In this document: in pieces, positions 43,553 through 54,699 of the stretch
How the letters are laid out: each line of letters begins with the position of its first letter
How positions within the stretch are numbered: position 1 is the first letter of the stretch
Source of the DNA: Eurosta solidaginis
Lineage: Eukaryota > Arthropoda > Insecta > Diptera > Tephritidae
DNA length: 64,000 nucleotides
Assembly: GCF_040869045.1 (NCBI RefSeq)
Contig: NC_090320.1
Coordinates: 149,318,941-149,382,940, forward strand
Reading direction: 5' to 3'
Made by a program: the position numbers and the translations under genes
The notes under the pieces: model-generated
The model's input: the letters and a program-made list of their open reading frames with translations, nothing else
Told to the model about the DNA's origin: nothing
Database searches by the model: none

Positions 43553-44979
43553 TGCCCCAGGCCGTAGTAACTCGCGTCCGTCTGCAGGGTGAACGTTTTC
43601 GTGAAATCCGGGCGTGCAAGTATGGGTGCTTCAGTGAGTTTCCGTTTGATGATGTCGAAGGCTTCTTGCTGCTCGGTTCCCCATCTCCAATGCTTGCCTT
43701 TCTTTAACAGGGCGGTGAGCGGCTGGCTTATAGCGGCGAAATCGGGCACGAAACGGCGGTAACACGAGGCTATTCCTAGGTATTGGCGTACTTCTTTCGC
43801 GCTGGTCGGTGGCTTCAGTTCCTGAATAGCGGCAACCTTTTCTGGGTCCGTGTGTATCCCTTTATCGCTGACCACGTGGCCCAGGTACTTGAGTTCTTTC
43901 CTAAAGAAATCACACTTCTCTGGATTGATCCGGAGGTTGGCGCGCTGTAGTCGTAACATCACCTCTCTTAAATTTCGGATGTGTTCCTCTAAAGTTGTGC
44001 CTATGACTATAATATCATCCAGGTACGCAAAAGCATGGGGCTCCATTTCTGGCCCAATGACCTGGTCGAGCGCCCTCTGGAACGTTGCGGGTGCCGAGTG
44101 AAAACCAAAGGGCATGACACGCCACTGTAACAGGCCGCGTCCGGGTACCGTGAAAGCCGTGTAGGGGCGACTGTTTGATTCCAGCGGTATTTGCCAGTAG
44201 CCGTTCTTCAGGTCGAGGCTACTTATATATTTCGCTTGTCGTAGTTTGTCCAAGATGTCCTGTATCCTTGGCAGCGGGTATGCGTCGGGAACTGACTTGG
44301 CATTGAGCTGCCGGTAGTCCACGCAAAGCCTCCACTTACCGTTCTTTTTCTTAGCTAACACGATCGGGGCGCTATGTGGGCTGCAGGATGGCTCGATGCA
44401 TCCCTTCGCGAGGAGCTCGTCGATCTCGTTGTTAATTATGCTCTGCATCGCTGGATTGCGCGGGAAATACCGTTGCTTGATGGGACGGTCGTCAGTCAGG
44501 ATGATCTTGTGTTCGGCTACCGTCGTCACTCCGCTCATGGCCTCGAACTTTTTGAGTTCTACTGCCAGAAATTCTCGTATGCGATCCGCCTCGCCTTCTA
44601 TACCACTATGTTCATTGCTGGGTGTGTCGCCGTTAATTCCGTTCCTGACGTCGTACTTGCCGTTCCTCGCACTCGGTGGTGTTATACTCTGTATGGTCTC
44701 CGCCGTGGCTCCAGGAGGCGGTGTGTGCTGAGCAAGGGGTCTGGTTAGCACGAGGTGTCCTCCTCCACATAATATGGCTGCTCCTAGGCTCCCCAACGTA
44801 TCTAGGCCAAGTATAATGTCGTCGATTGCCCCGGGCATCACATGTAGGACTGTGTGCAATGACGAATCTCCGAGGCGTACCTCTTTCCTTACGGCATCGA
44901 AAATCGTAGTGCTGACTTCGTTGGCCATTGTTATTTCGATGGCCACTCTTACCCTCTCCCCGCTTCCATAACTCACCAC
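43546..44979 (-). pseudogene. pol: Ulp1-gypsy protease remnant and reverse transcriptase
   Basis: 477 residues. The start region holds the C-terminal part of a retropepsin (IDDIILGLDTLGSLGAAI), but the active-site D-[ST]-G is not visible; upstream frames give TAVGSRSFVSATLA where it should be. RT is full: GCIEPSCSPHSAPIVLAKKK, WRLCVDYRQLN, PLPRIQDIL, SLDLKNGYWQIPL, MPFGFHSAPATFQR, catalytic FAYLDDIIVIG, LKYLGHVVS, LGIASCYRRFVPDF, and the beginning of RNase H (LQTDASYYGLG), where the frame breaks at about 43550. Confidence 0.9.
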
Positions 44980-45029
44980 GTGATTCGCGAGGGTGGCTGA
45001 AACGAAGCTCCTTGAGCCGACTGCGGTGA

Positions 45030-45976
45030 TGAAGGTATAGTTTTGTCACCAACGACGTGTCTCGCTATTTCGCGACGTGATCCATCTGATGTACATCGGT
45101 AACCTTCGTGGATACCTTCATATTCCTCGGCGAGAGAGATGAGTTCTCCTAGGGTGTTGAAATCTCTTCGGCGAATGTAGAGTAAATAATCGGGGTGGCC
45201 AGGCGTTGCTCGTTGCTGTATCCGGCGTGTCTCATCAAGCTTTGTATCCCTAGGACATAACCTTTATATCTTTCGCGGGCGTGCTGCCTTCGTTGCCGTA
45301 TTTCGTCCTCGAGACGCTCGAAGTACCTGGCTGGTAGAAAGAAGCTTAAAAAGTCGCGCTTGAAGGTCGTCCAGTTGCTCTAGTGTACGTTGTTATTGCG
45401 GTACCATTGAAGAGCGGTGCCACCTAGCAATTCGGGCATCGTTTTTGGGAGCAAGTCTACGTTTAGCGTATAGACATCGGCTAGTTCTTCCAGCTGTTCG
45501 ACGAAAGCTAGAGGGTCCCATCCACCTTCATATTTCACTGACCACTTTCTTACCTGGTCGATGATGGGTGCGAATATAACGGTCGGTACCTGAGATGCAC
45601 CGTTGGGTGGTACCGCTACTCCGGATGATGCGCACTGTTGTGGGGGTACTGTGTTCCTGGGAGGGAACGCAAACTGGTTGTGCTCAGCTGGTCTATCGGC
45701 GATATTCATGGCTCCGCCTCCGTTCGGCGGGATCGGTGTCTTAGACTCATTTTCCTCACTCGTGTTTGCTGTATTTTCCTTCCTATACGCGGCTTCTAAG
45801 GATAAAAATTTTGTGTGTATTTCCGAGTCAACATTTGCTTTTGAAGCCATGGCTGCTATGCGCTTTCTGATTTCTCGGGTGGTGCCTGTCTGCTCAATGC
45901 CCAGCTCCTGTGTAATGGATATCAGCTGCTCCTTTGAAATATTGTCTAGCCACGTGGTGTCAATCTGGTCGGCCAT
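45030..45976 (-). pseudogene. gag: Ulp1-gypsy Gag with N-terminal SAP-like motif
   Basis: Starts at ATG 45976 (MADQIDTTW). Residues 10-43 (LDNISKEQLISITQELGIEQ, then TGTTREIRKRI) fit the SAP consensus, two helices around a Gly turn, a DNA/chromatin-binding motif. A Pro-rich linker and capsid (VRKWSVKYEGGWDPLAFVEQ, LPELLGGTALQWY-like) follow. A TAG at 45380-45382 interrupts; reading continues as NWTTFKRDFLSFFLPARYFE, RLEDEIRQRRQHARERYKGY, IQSLMRHAGYS, then further frame changes to about 45030. No CCHC knuckle is found, so the nucleocapsid seems lost or deleted. About 60 bases separate the ATG from the primer site. Confidence 0.78.
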
Positions 45977-46030
45977 TTTTCTGTTAGGTTTCTAGTCAGG
46001 AATGTTCCTTCTGACGTTGTACGATTTGCA

Positions 46031-46050
46031 GGGACCCTGCTCGGGCGCCA
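46031..46050 (-). promoter_or_regulatory. Primer binding site of Ulp1-gypsy (tRNA-Lys type)
   Basis: The plus strand ends in ctgctcgggcgcca, the 3' end of a tRNA-Lys. It lies two bases from the LTR start TGTAACGAAG at 46053, the standard position for a Ty3/gypsy element on the minus strand. Confidence 0.88.
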
Positions 46051-46052
46051 AT

Positions 46053-47208
46053 TGTAACGAAGCTTTTCCTTGCCCCGGTGCTTCTCCAGTAACTGCTGGG
46101 GTATACTCGCCGTGTCCAAGGTTCGTTTACAATGAATTTGTATTTCGGGGCGCCTTGCAAATCGTTTTCATATAAATTCACTTTATTGGTAAATTCCCTA
46201 AACTATAATATAAAATGTGTATCTATAATTCACTTAATTTCATTGCTTGCTTTATAATTCATGATGGGCTAGCGGTCCCTCGTGTCCCGTTAGGAACGTT
46301 CTGTTAGGGCGCCGTACTGGTCGCCGTCTAGGTATGTGTGAATGTATCTCGGTGACGCCTTGCGCCGGCGTGTTCCTATTATGGTTAGTGGCAGTGCTAA
46401 GCCTGCTGCGGCCAGCGTCGTATGCCTGCGTATCTCTGCTGCGGCCAACGTCGTATGTACGCGTAGTTCTGCTGCTGCCAACGTCGTGCGTATTCGTGGC
46501 TCTGCCAGCGTCGTATTTATGGGTGGCTCTGCTGCCAACGTCGTGTGTATGCGTGACTCTGCTGTGACCAACGTCGTATATTTGCGTAGCTCTGCTGCGT
46601 CGAACGTCGTATGTAAGCGTGACTCTGCTGTGGCCAACGTCGTGTGTATGCGTAACTCTGCTGGCGTCGTGTGTATGCGTGACTCTGCCGCCGAGGCTTA
46701 TGGCGATGGCGCGCGGGCTCGTGACGTTGTGGGCCTTCGCTTAGCGGGGAGCGAGCGTAGTTGAAGGCGTTGTAGAGCGGTCAAAACCAGCTTACCCACA
46801 ATCCTCAACCCACGGCTCTCTCCTATGACGGGAACTGTCTTGCGATGGTCAAAACCGATATTCCTTTCAGATGCCCTTCAATTGCTGTTCAGGTGACAGT
46901 CGCAACTTTGCGCCCCGTTAGGTGAGACCCGTTAGCCTCGGTACAGTCACGTTGTTGCGTTTCACCTCGACTCACTCCTACTGCAGTTCCCGACGTACTT
47001 CTGCCGCGGACGACGTTTGGCTGAGCGCGGGATCACGATGCTGTGGAGGGCGTTTGCTTGCGAGGGAGCAAGCGTGATCTAAACCGTTGTAGAGCGGTCA
47101 AAACCTGCTTACCCACAATCTTCAGTCCACGACTTTCTCCTATGAAACGCACTGGCTTGAAATGGTCAAAACCGATATGCCTTCCAGAGCGCTCCAATAG
47201 TAGCTCCG
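46053..47208 (-). mobile_element. Ulp1-gypsy 5' LTR, truncated
   Basis: Matches the left LTR from TGTAACG through gctccaatagtagctccgg and then breaks at about 47208, lacking the outer U3 part with the TATA box. Gypsy-A integrase sequence starts directly beyond. It also contains the 33-bp minisatellite and an extra segment repeating agagcggtcaaaacc (46776, 47091) not present at the same place in the left copy. Confidence 0.85.
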
Positions 47209-47211
47209 GTA

Positions 47212-48285
47212 GCTTCGGAAATAGGTCACTTAGATACAGAAAAGTGCTATAATCAGATACGTAAAATTTATTGGTTCGAAAACATGAAAGATAAAATAAA
47301 CAAATTCATACACAATTGTATAAAATGCATTGTCTACTCTGCACCAGATCGTTCTAATGAGCATAATATGTGTAATATACCCTAAAAGCCTATACCTTTT
47401 GACACTCTTCATTTTGACCACTTTGCCGCCCTGCCGGCAATTAAGTCGAAACGCAGGGACATACTCGTTGTTATCGATGCTTTCACGAAGTTTGTCAGGT
47501 TGCACCCCGTAAATACTACTAGTACTAAAGAAGTGTGTTGTTCTCTAGATAAACACTTCAGTTATTATAGCCGCCCATGGCGTGTCATAACCGATCGAGG
47601 TACTTGCTTCACCTCTCTCGAATTTAGTGACTATCTGCTGAAGAGGAACATAGGCCATGTGAAGGTAGCAGTGGCATCGCCACAAGCCATTGGTCAGGTC
47701 GAGAGGATGAATCGTGTTCTAAAGGCCATGTTGAGTAAACTTACTCAGTCCACCGAATATGCTGACTGGACTTCACATTTGTCCCAGATAGAATATGCCA
47801 TGAACAACAGTGTCCACTCCACAACGAAGCTTTCACCAAGTGAACTGCTCTTTAATGTAACCCAACGGGGATGCATTGTCGATGAGTTTGCGGAACTTTT
47901 AGAAGATAAGCTGTCCACTGAAACTACTAGGGACCTTGATGGAATCCGACAGCGTGCACTAGGAAATATAGAACGATCGCCAGAGTACAATCATCAGTAC
48001 TTCTTAAAACACAGTGTACCTACCAAGTCATATTCGATTGGAGATTTTGTTGTAATAAAACACGTAGACACAACGGTAGGAACTAACAAGAAACTTATTC
48101 AGAGATATAGGGGTCCATACGTTATACATAAAGTGTTGCCCAACGACCGCTATGTTATAAGAGATATAGAAAATTGCCAACTGACACATTTGCCATACGA
48201 CGGCGTTGTCGAAGCCATTAAAACTCGAAAGTGGTGCTTGCCCAATAATATTGTAACCGAATCTCCGCAGTCATCAACAGTTTAA
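47212..48285 (+). pseudogene. Gypsy-A integrase
   Basis: Continuation of the outer element. The zinc-binding part (GHLDTEKCYNQIRYV, FIHNCIKC) runs into HFDHFAALPAIKSKR with DAFTKFVRLHP (first Asp region), VITDRGTCFTSLEF (second Asp) and SPQAIGQVERMNRVLKAML (Glu), then a long C-terminal part (SIGDFVVIKHVDTT, RYRGPYVIHKVLPNDRYVI) to a stop at 48285. An in-frame stop lies near 47382; from 47500 the frame is open for 261 residues. The right LTR follows 65 bp later. Confidence 0.9.
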
Positions 48286-48349
48286 GGCCACACCACTTGA
48301 ATGAACTTTAAACTGATTGAGGTCAATCAATAAGTCAGATTGGCCGAGA

Positions 48350-48589
48350 TGTAATGTCCTTATATTTATTTTATCATATCACCCTTTTATTATACCATGC
48401 TTATTATACCATGCATTTCTGACAGATGGTAAGTGTCACTTGCTAGCGGAAATGCAGCCAACTTCGCTTTTGCTCTGGTTCCTGCTTCTTCCGGTGAACA
48501 TCAAAGAGAAAAGTCGAAAAATAATAGACAGCAACAATAAAATCTTAAAATAACTTATCAATCGTATTATTTTAAAAGACAAGATTTCA
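48350..48589 (+). mobile_element. Gypsy-A right (3') LTR
   Basis: 240-bp copy of 31496-31735, TGTAATG...GATTTCA, with few mismatches. Confirms that everything from 31496 to 48589 is one element plus later insertions. Confidence 0.88.
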
Positions 48590-50089
48590 AAAACCAAATT
48601 AATAAACCTTGAAACTTTACGAGTTTGAATTAAAATGCGACAAAAATATCTTTTTAATCAAATGTGTTTAACTGTTGGTGCCTGCTAGGTGTTTTCCTCG
48701 CCTGAATGCCTCAGTGAGTTGATTTTTGCTGGAGTGTTTTCTATCCGAAGTCCAAGTCAAGAAATCTCCTTTTTTACGAGTTGTGGCACTACAGCATCTT
48801 AAGTGCTGGCTCAAGAAGTGGCTGCCACAAATCTCCCTTACCCAAAAAAACAAAATCTACATCCGATGCAAAAAACCAAAAGCCTCATATGTGTACCGTG
48901 CTGGAACATACGCATAGTAGCTTATGTTGCATCAACAAAACATCAAAAACTAAATACATTACAATACAAGAAAAAACAAATACATTATTATCCCCCAAGT
49001 TTTGTTACTCAAACACATATCGCTCAATGCTGACACTAAGCGATGTTGCCTTCATGACCATAAATCTGTCCGGAAAGATTGAAATGAAAAAAAGAAAGGT
49101 TAATAGGATTAGATTAATAAGAGAAGTTAGGTAGTTATGGGAAATGAAGTAAAAAGGCCTATTTCGTTGGGCGCCATTGTTATATAAATGCGTGGTGTTG
49201 GGAGAGGAGGAGTGTAGGCTCGGCATGGTTGCAACCCGGCTGAGGCTCGTCGGCTTAGGGGCGCGGTTCTTGCCACAGCTCCTTCCCACAGTTACATAGC
49301 AAAAAGGGTTCATGCCTAAATGGAGTATACTAAAAGAAGAGTTGATAGTCTAAAAGCGGGAGAAATACTGTCCCTGTCAGGCTGGCAACTCCACTATGGC
49401 ACCATCACCCGAGTGGAGTTCCCTAGTTCCTGACAAGCGTCCGTCACTAAGTCAGCAGTCCATGTCCCTCACTCCCTCAACCGTCTCAACTCACCTTACA
49501 TCTTGCCACAAGGCAGCACCCGCACCAACAAAGGAAAAGACTTCAGCCTGACATATTATTTATGTTTTGACTAATGAAAAACCTCAACCCATGGACAACT
49601 AAATCGATAGCTAGTTTCGAAAAAATATACAAATTCTTATATCTATAAAAATTACTTCAACTTATGGTATTTAAAAGTAAAAAAATAAAATTATGAGAAC
49701 TTAATTAAAAATTTTTATCCAAAGACTTATTTACTTGTGTTTCCAAAAAAAATCTGACCTTGCCTAATGTTCCTTTACCCAAGCATATGCACAAAAACCT
49801 ACTTCACTTAAATATGTAGATACGTTTGTACACTTGACAAACAAAAATTAAATATATGTAAATGTGGTATGTACATATATGTATGTTTACCTTAGCATGC
49901 GCTCACCTCGCTTTTGTCACCAGAGTTTGGTACCAAAGACGGCATATGAAGCTGAAAGTAGAGATTAAAGAAAAGGTACAACAATAATACATACAGTGTA
50001 TTCCGCTAATAGGGCAATGACTGAGTAACTAAAATCAAGGAAAGTTTAAGTTCTTGATGTTCTTACTCTTCTTTGCTTTTTGGTTTTAA
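48590..50089. other. Mostly non-coding; PBS-like site
   Basis: No supported gene. At 49165-49176 the plus strand has cgttgggcgcca followed by ttgttatataaatg, resembling a gypsy-type tRNA-Lys primer site on the minus strand next to a possible LTR edge, but no partner LTR or gag is found. The rest is AT-rich. Confidence 0.35.
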
Positions 50090-52356
50090 TAATTTTTCTC
50101 GGTCGCGGGGATGTGAATTATTCAGTGAAAAAAAAACAATATAAGTGAAAAATAAAAATGTGTCAGTGCTGATATGAAAAAAATCAGGTAAAAAGATATT
50201 AATAACAAAAAAAGTTATTGGTTTTTGTTTCTAAATGAAATGAATTTAATTGAAACCAAAGTGTTAAAAAAAGGTGAGAAAAATTAACAATCAAAACCAA
50301 TAGTGAAGGAAAATTTGAATTGAAGTTAATTTATATTAATTAACTGAATTGATTTAATAAAAATAAAAGTTCTGTTAAATTAATTAAGCGCCAATTTTTA
50401 CTTTTCACTTCAAATTAATAACTGAATCAAAAATTGTTTTTACTGGATGAGAAAGAAATCTCAGTAGAAAACAAGTAACAAAGTTCCGAGAAAAAGGAAA
50501 AAAAGGAAATTCCTTAAGTGACTTAGGTGCTTTTGCACACAAGTGAACGCATACGAATATGCTTGTGCAGGTGGAAATCTCAAATGGAAAGTAAAAGATT
50601 AAGGTGCATTACTAAAAATTCAAAGCAAAAAAAAATTTTGCAAATTATAAAAAAAAATCCTTTAGCTTATGACTACGGTTAATATATAAAGTTTCATTAA
50701 AAATTATTAAAAACAAGAAAATGTAAAATATGTGAACATATTTCAATAATAAAATTTTATGAGCAATAAAAATTTCATAACAAAATGTGGTGTTTTTTTT
50801 TTCAGGTGCACACTAATATTTCGCGCTAGTGTGGTGGAAATGTGTAGCCGTGAGCGTGAGCATGCGACGATAGTGACTCTCCCAGTCGCTCACTCAGTGG
50901 GTGTTGCTAATAATGATCTTTTCGTGGTGGATGTTTCTGGTGAGTGGTGTTGCGCGCATAAATTGTTTTGTAGTGGCGGATGTTTAACTACCGATTTTTC
51001 TTGTGGCGTGTTGCCTACCGCCGTGTATAATGTTGCTAGACTGTGTGTGTTGCCAGGTATTTGCCAAAAATGTTGCCTTGTATCGTGTATGTGTACGTGT
51101 TCGTGGATATCGTGTGTAGTGCGTGTGCGTGTGGTGACTGCTCGTTTTATTCTTGTTCCGCCGAATATTGTTGTGTTTGTTGGTTATTGTGTTTACTGCC
51201 CCAGAAGAAATAACTTTTTTTTGTTGATCCTTGTGTAGAAGCAAAAAAACAATGATGCAGCTTCTCCAATTTCCAATCCTTTAGTTCAGTTGATGTTTTT
51301 GTTGTGGGATTTCGTGCCAGGTTATGTGGATCCTTGAGAGAATGTGAAACCGTGTTGTCGTGGATTTTTGTTGTTACTCGTTGTGGGAATTGTTGTAGTT
51401 GCTATTGACTTTTAATTTTATTGTTTTCTGTACTTTCCGTGGCCCGTGTCTGCCTCGGGTATCTGAAATATCAAAAATACGTTATTCATCAAATAGAAAG
51501 GAAAGCTAATTTAAAAAAATTTCTACAAATATGTGCATTATTCACGTCGGCGTGTTCATCGGGTTATCTTGTTACGTGGTCATATGCGTTTACTTTATTA
51601 CAAAAACAAAACAAAACTGATTCTGACCTCACCAGTTCTTAGCCAGATAACTCGATGAACATGTGGACACGCCTAGGCCAGCACATTCTTTTACTTCTAA
51701 GAAGTCCCCATTCTCACATCTCTCACTACCAACCACCAATTCTTTAAAATATATTCTTTTACTACAAAAAAACACACAGCGCTTACTTGATGAATTGACA
51801 ATCAGTTCGCTCTTTCGGTGCGCTCGTTGCGCCATCAGGGTGGCAGTAATCCTTAGGAAAATTCCCAGATATTCTGACTCGCACTGAATTTTATCGACGC
51901 GAAATTTTTCCGAAACCACGCAATTTAAAATAAAACTTTAAACTTTTTGTTGTACACACTCGAGTTTGAAACGCGCACTTTTGGCTTGGCACTTGGCACT
52001 TTACACTTTAAACAATTTAACTTGGTGCAAGCAGCACAGACCGCGACTTTCGACTTTAATGATTAAACTTTGAAGCGGACCCCTTTTATAGGCACTTTTA
52101 CCTTGCAGCATTTCTCTGGTCACCGTTCAGCAAAGCCTTTCAGCCACGGTCAAGCTTACCTGTGCTCGACGCCTTAGCGGGTGCACCTATGCACGTACAT
52201 GCATCCCACTAATCAACCACTAATACCTGCGCGTATTGTGTGTAAGTTGAAAAGGAAAGAAAATTTTTGTATGCCGTTGCATACCTATCTGTTCCTATAC
52301 CCGGCAGCATGGAATCAAACAAAATTTTTGGGTTAAATTCAAAGGCTGTCGTTACA
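50090..52356. repeat. 2-kb repeat, copy B
   Basis: Second copy of the repeat at 22197-24105, same orientation, some 28 kb away. It has a block of about 350 bp after gtagaaaacaa (about 50477-50830) absent from copy A; that block begins gtaacaaag and contains a polypyrimidine tract and cag near 50804, so it looks intron-like. On the minus strand a 96-codon frame (51629-51919) is open here, but its start codon reads CTG in copy A, so it is probably not coding. Confidence 0.75.
52082..52091 (-). promoter_or_regulatory. TATA box in 2-kb repeat, copy B
   Basis: Minus strand CTATAAAAGG, at the position equivalent to 23846-23855 in copy A. Confidence 0.5.
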
Positions 52357-52935
52357 ATGCTGGTTTGACTAGACTTGAAACGTTGGCATAGTCGATAGCT
52401 AACTTTTTTTCCGTGCATTCCACTCAGGTTTGTCATACAAAAGTAGTAGTCCTTTCTAGTTAACGGTCTTTGCAAACAGCAGGAATTTTAATACTCATTT
52501 GCTTTTTGACAGTCTCTGATCTCTTCAACATCATACAGCAACTGCTACATATATTCTGATAGACCCAGTCACAGTTTGCATCTACAATTTCCAATCCGAA
52601 ATATTTCTTATATTGATCTCTCGTATGTTGAATTATTAATCTCTGATTTTTTGGTGTTTCGTACCGGCTGCAAACGTAGCAAAAAGTGTCTTTTTTCTTA
52701 TCACATATATGATTTGGATTCGTCTTGTATTTGATGCACTTGTCGCATTAGATTCCATGGGAGCCAAGTTATCCACCTCCATAGAACTGCGGTCGCGTGA
52801 TGACGACGACTGAGGATCCGCTTTCCCACCCTTACCAGTCGCCGATAATAGGTTTTTTGATCCTTGCATCGTACATTTGTTTCTTTTTCCCCGGAGTTTT
52901 GCCAGCATATATATATGTTGCCCACCGTCACCACG
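52320..52935 (-). pseudogene. Cysteine-rich coding fragment of unknown family
   Basis: The minus strand encodes a cysteine-rich protein in two frames: DKCIKYKTNPNHICDKKKD, CYVCSRYETPKNQRL, DQYKKYFGLEIVDANCDW, NICSSCCMMLKR, then KDYYFCMTNLSGMHGKKVSY in the next frame. The paired Cys (CYVC, CSSCC, YFC) and the motif order resemble an uncharacterised zinc-binding-like domain recurring in many arthropod proteins and TE-derived genes; no named function is claimed. It is broken by a frameshift near 52470 and runs to the edge of the 2-kb repeat. Confidence 0.5.
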
Positions 52936-53049
52936 TGGTATTTTTGATAAAATTTGACCGTTTTTAGGTTAGGATTAGTTAGTTCGAGTCACAAATAACG
53001 TTTAGATTAGACTGAGTTATCAATATCCAAGGTAATTATTGTATTAAGT

Positions 53050-54550
53050 TACGAGATTGAACTCGTGAATTGTTCCTATGTCTCAAAAACTCGAAAAACG
53101 GGAGTTTTTTGAGGTCATAAAAAAACAAGGTCTAACTTTTGAATTCTGGCAACGGATTCGTATTCGGCGACCAAAAATTCATAAGAATTTACCTGTCTCC
53201 TCCGTTGAACATTCCACTTTTTTTTCTGTGGGGCTGTGTAATCAATGTCACATTTACATATACTGCTCTAATACGTGATAAGGCATCGGCGACGACGTTA
53301 TTTTTTCCTGGTAGATACCGAATATCTGTAGTAAATTGGCCTTGGCGATGCTTTATCCAGCATTTGCTAAAATACGAACTAGAGCGGCTTATGATCCGTG
53401 AATAAACAAATACTTTGACCCCAAAGCATGTGTCGAAAATATTTGACTGCTTTGTACGCGCCCAATAGTTTACGGTCATATGTACTGTAGCGTTGCTGCA
53501 TCGCTTTAAGGCGTTCAGAATAGAACGGCCTCGAGAGCGTTGCTAGAAGCGTCCACTGTAAGTGATAGAGGTAGGAGGTAGGCTTCGGGAAACTAGCGAA
53601 GTTGCTTCAGCAAGCTCTTTTTGCATTGCTCAAAAGCACTAACTGTGGTTTTATTCTATATAATTTTTGTAGTGTCATTTTTTTGTTGCCTTTTATTAGC
53701 GCGGAAAGTACGCTTTGGCTTGTTGCTGCCTTTGGCAAAAAACGTCGAAAGTAGTTGAGCATACCCAAAAATCGTCTATCTCATTGATAGCCCGGTCGGG
53801 CGGGCTTTGGAGGGCTTAATCCGTTGGGTATTATTATTATTATTATTATCTCAGCTGGTGGCATATCCTCGTCTTTGCTGACTAGGCAACCCAAAGATGA
53901 TATTTCAGACTTGCCCCAAATGCACTTAGATGGGTTTATTATAACACTATACTCACATAATCTTTTAAATACGGTAGAAAGGTTCTGCCGATGCTGCTCT
54001 TCATCTCTAGATGCAACTAAGATGTCGTCTACGTAAACCCATGCAAAATCCAAGTCCTTAGTATGTGGTCCATAAACCGTTGCAACGTTTGACTAGCGTT
54101 GCGAAGTCCAAAGCACACGAAAACAATTTCGAATAACCCAAAAGGTGTCGTAATCGTCGTTTTGGGAGTGTCTGCTTGCTCCACTGGCAGTTGATGGTAT
54201 GCACGGCGTAGGTCTATTGTCGAAAAGATAGTGCAACCGTGCAAGTTGTGCGTGAAATCGTGCAGATGCGGAACCGGTTAACGATCAGGCTCCGTTATAC
54301 TGCTCAACCGCCTAAAGTCTCCACGCGGTATCCACTTGCAATTCTTCTTTCGCACCATGTGGAGCGGACTTGTCCAGGGGCATCTTGATGGGCGACAAAT
54401 ACCAGCGTCCAGGAGCGATTGGATTTCAGCTTCAGCAGCCTCGAGTTTATCCGGTGCTAAACGTCTACGCTTGGAAAACACTGAGAGTCCTTTAGTTACA
54501 ATATGATGTGCAACGACGTGTATTACGTTCATAGGTGGTATACTTGCATG
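53050..54550 (-). pseudogene. pol: Gypsy-D reverse transcriptase and RNase H, degenerate
   Basis: From right to left: RRRLAPDKLEAAEAEIQSLL, GICRPSRCPWTSPLHMVRKK, YPVPHLHDF-like sequence, STIDLRRAYHQLPV, TPFGLFEIVFVCFGLRNASQ, catalytic VYVDDILVAS, NPSKCIWGKSEISSLGCLVS. The frame is then disrupted by an insertion near 53780-53850 (with an att microsatellite), resumes as RRFLGMLNYFRRFLP and RNase H (QRYSTYDRKLLGAYKAVKYF; DIRYLPGKNNVVADALSRI). Multiple stops. Integrase is not found. The style matches CsRn1-type Ty3/gypsy, in agreement with the tRNA-Trp primer site. Confidence 0.85.
53829..53850. repeat. (att)n microsatellite in Gypsy-D pol
   Basis: Seven att units. It sits in a short replacement (ccggtcgggcgggctttggag at one side) that interrupts the RT-RNase H connection, so it probably came with a small insertion. 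Confidence 0.65.
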
Positions 54551-54699
54551 CGCAAGTCTTTAAATTCTGTCAATATGTCTGAAAAGGCATATCAGTTGAT
54601 ACGACAAGAAGCTTATAATGTGCTAGAAAATCAGCTCCTAATATGGGCTGAGAAATGTCAGCTACAAATAAATCCGAAGATGTTTGAGGTATTACGCTA

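Larger units (their letters stand above)
38534..47208 (-). mobile_element. Ty3/gypsy retrotransposon with a Ulp1-like third ORF
   Basis: An element of about 8.7 kb on the minus strand. From right to left: 5' LTR (46053-47208, truncated), tRNA-Lys primer site, gag, protease-RT, RNase H-integrase, a third ORF encoding a C48 cysteine protease, polypurine tract, 3' LTR (38534-39924). It inserted into Gypsy-A; the host frame is found on both sides (38533 and 47212), but the right edge carries a deletion of the LTR outer part and some host sequence, so no target duplication remains. The coding part is less damaged than in the other gypsy elements here. Confidence 0.92.

Noticed and set aside
51629..51919. 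96-codon minus-strand frame in copy B of the 2-kb repeat, downstream of a TATA box
   Set aside because: The matching place in copy A lacks the start codon and diverges, so protein coding is not supported.
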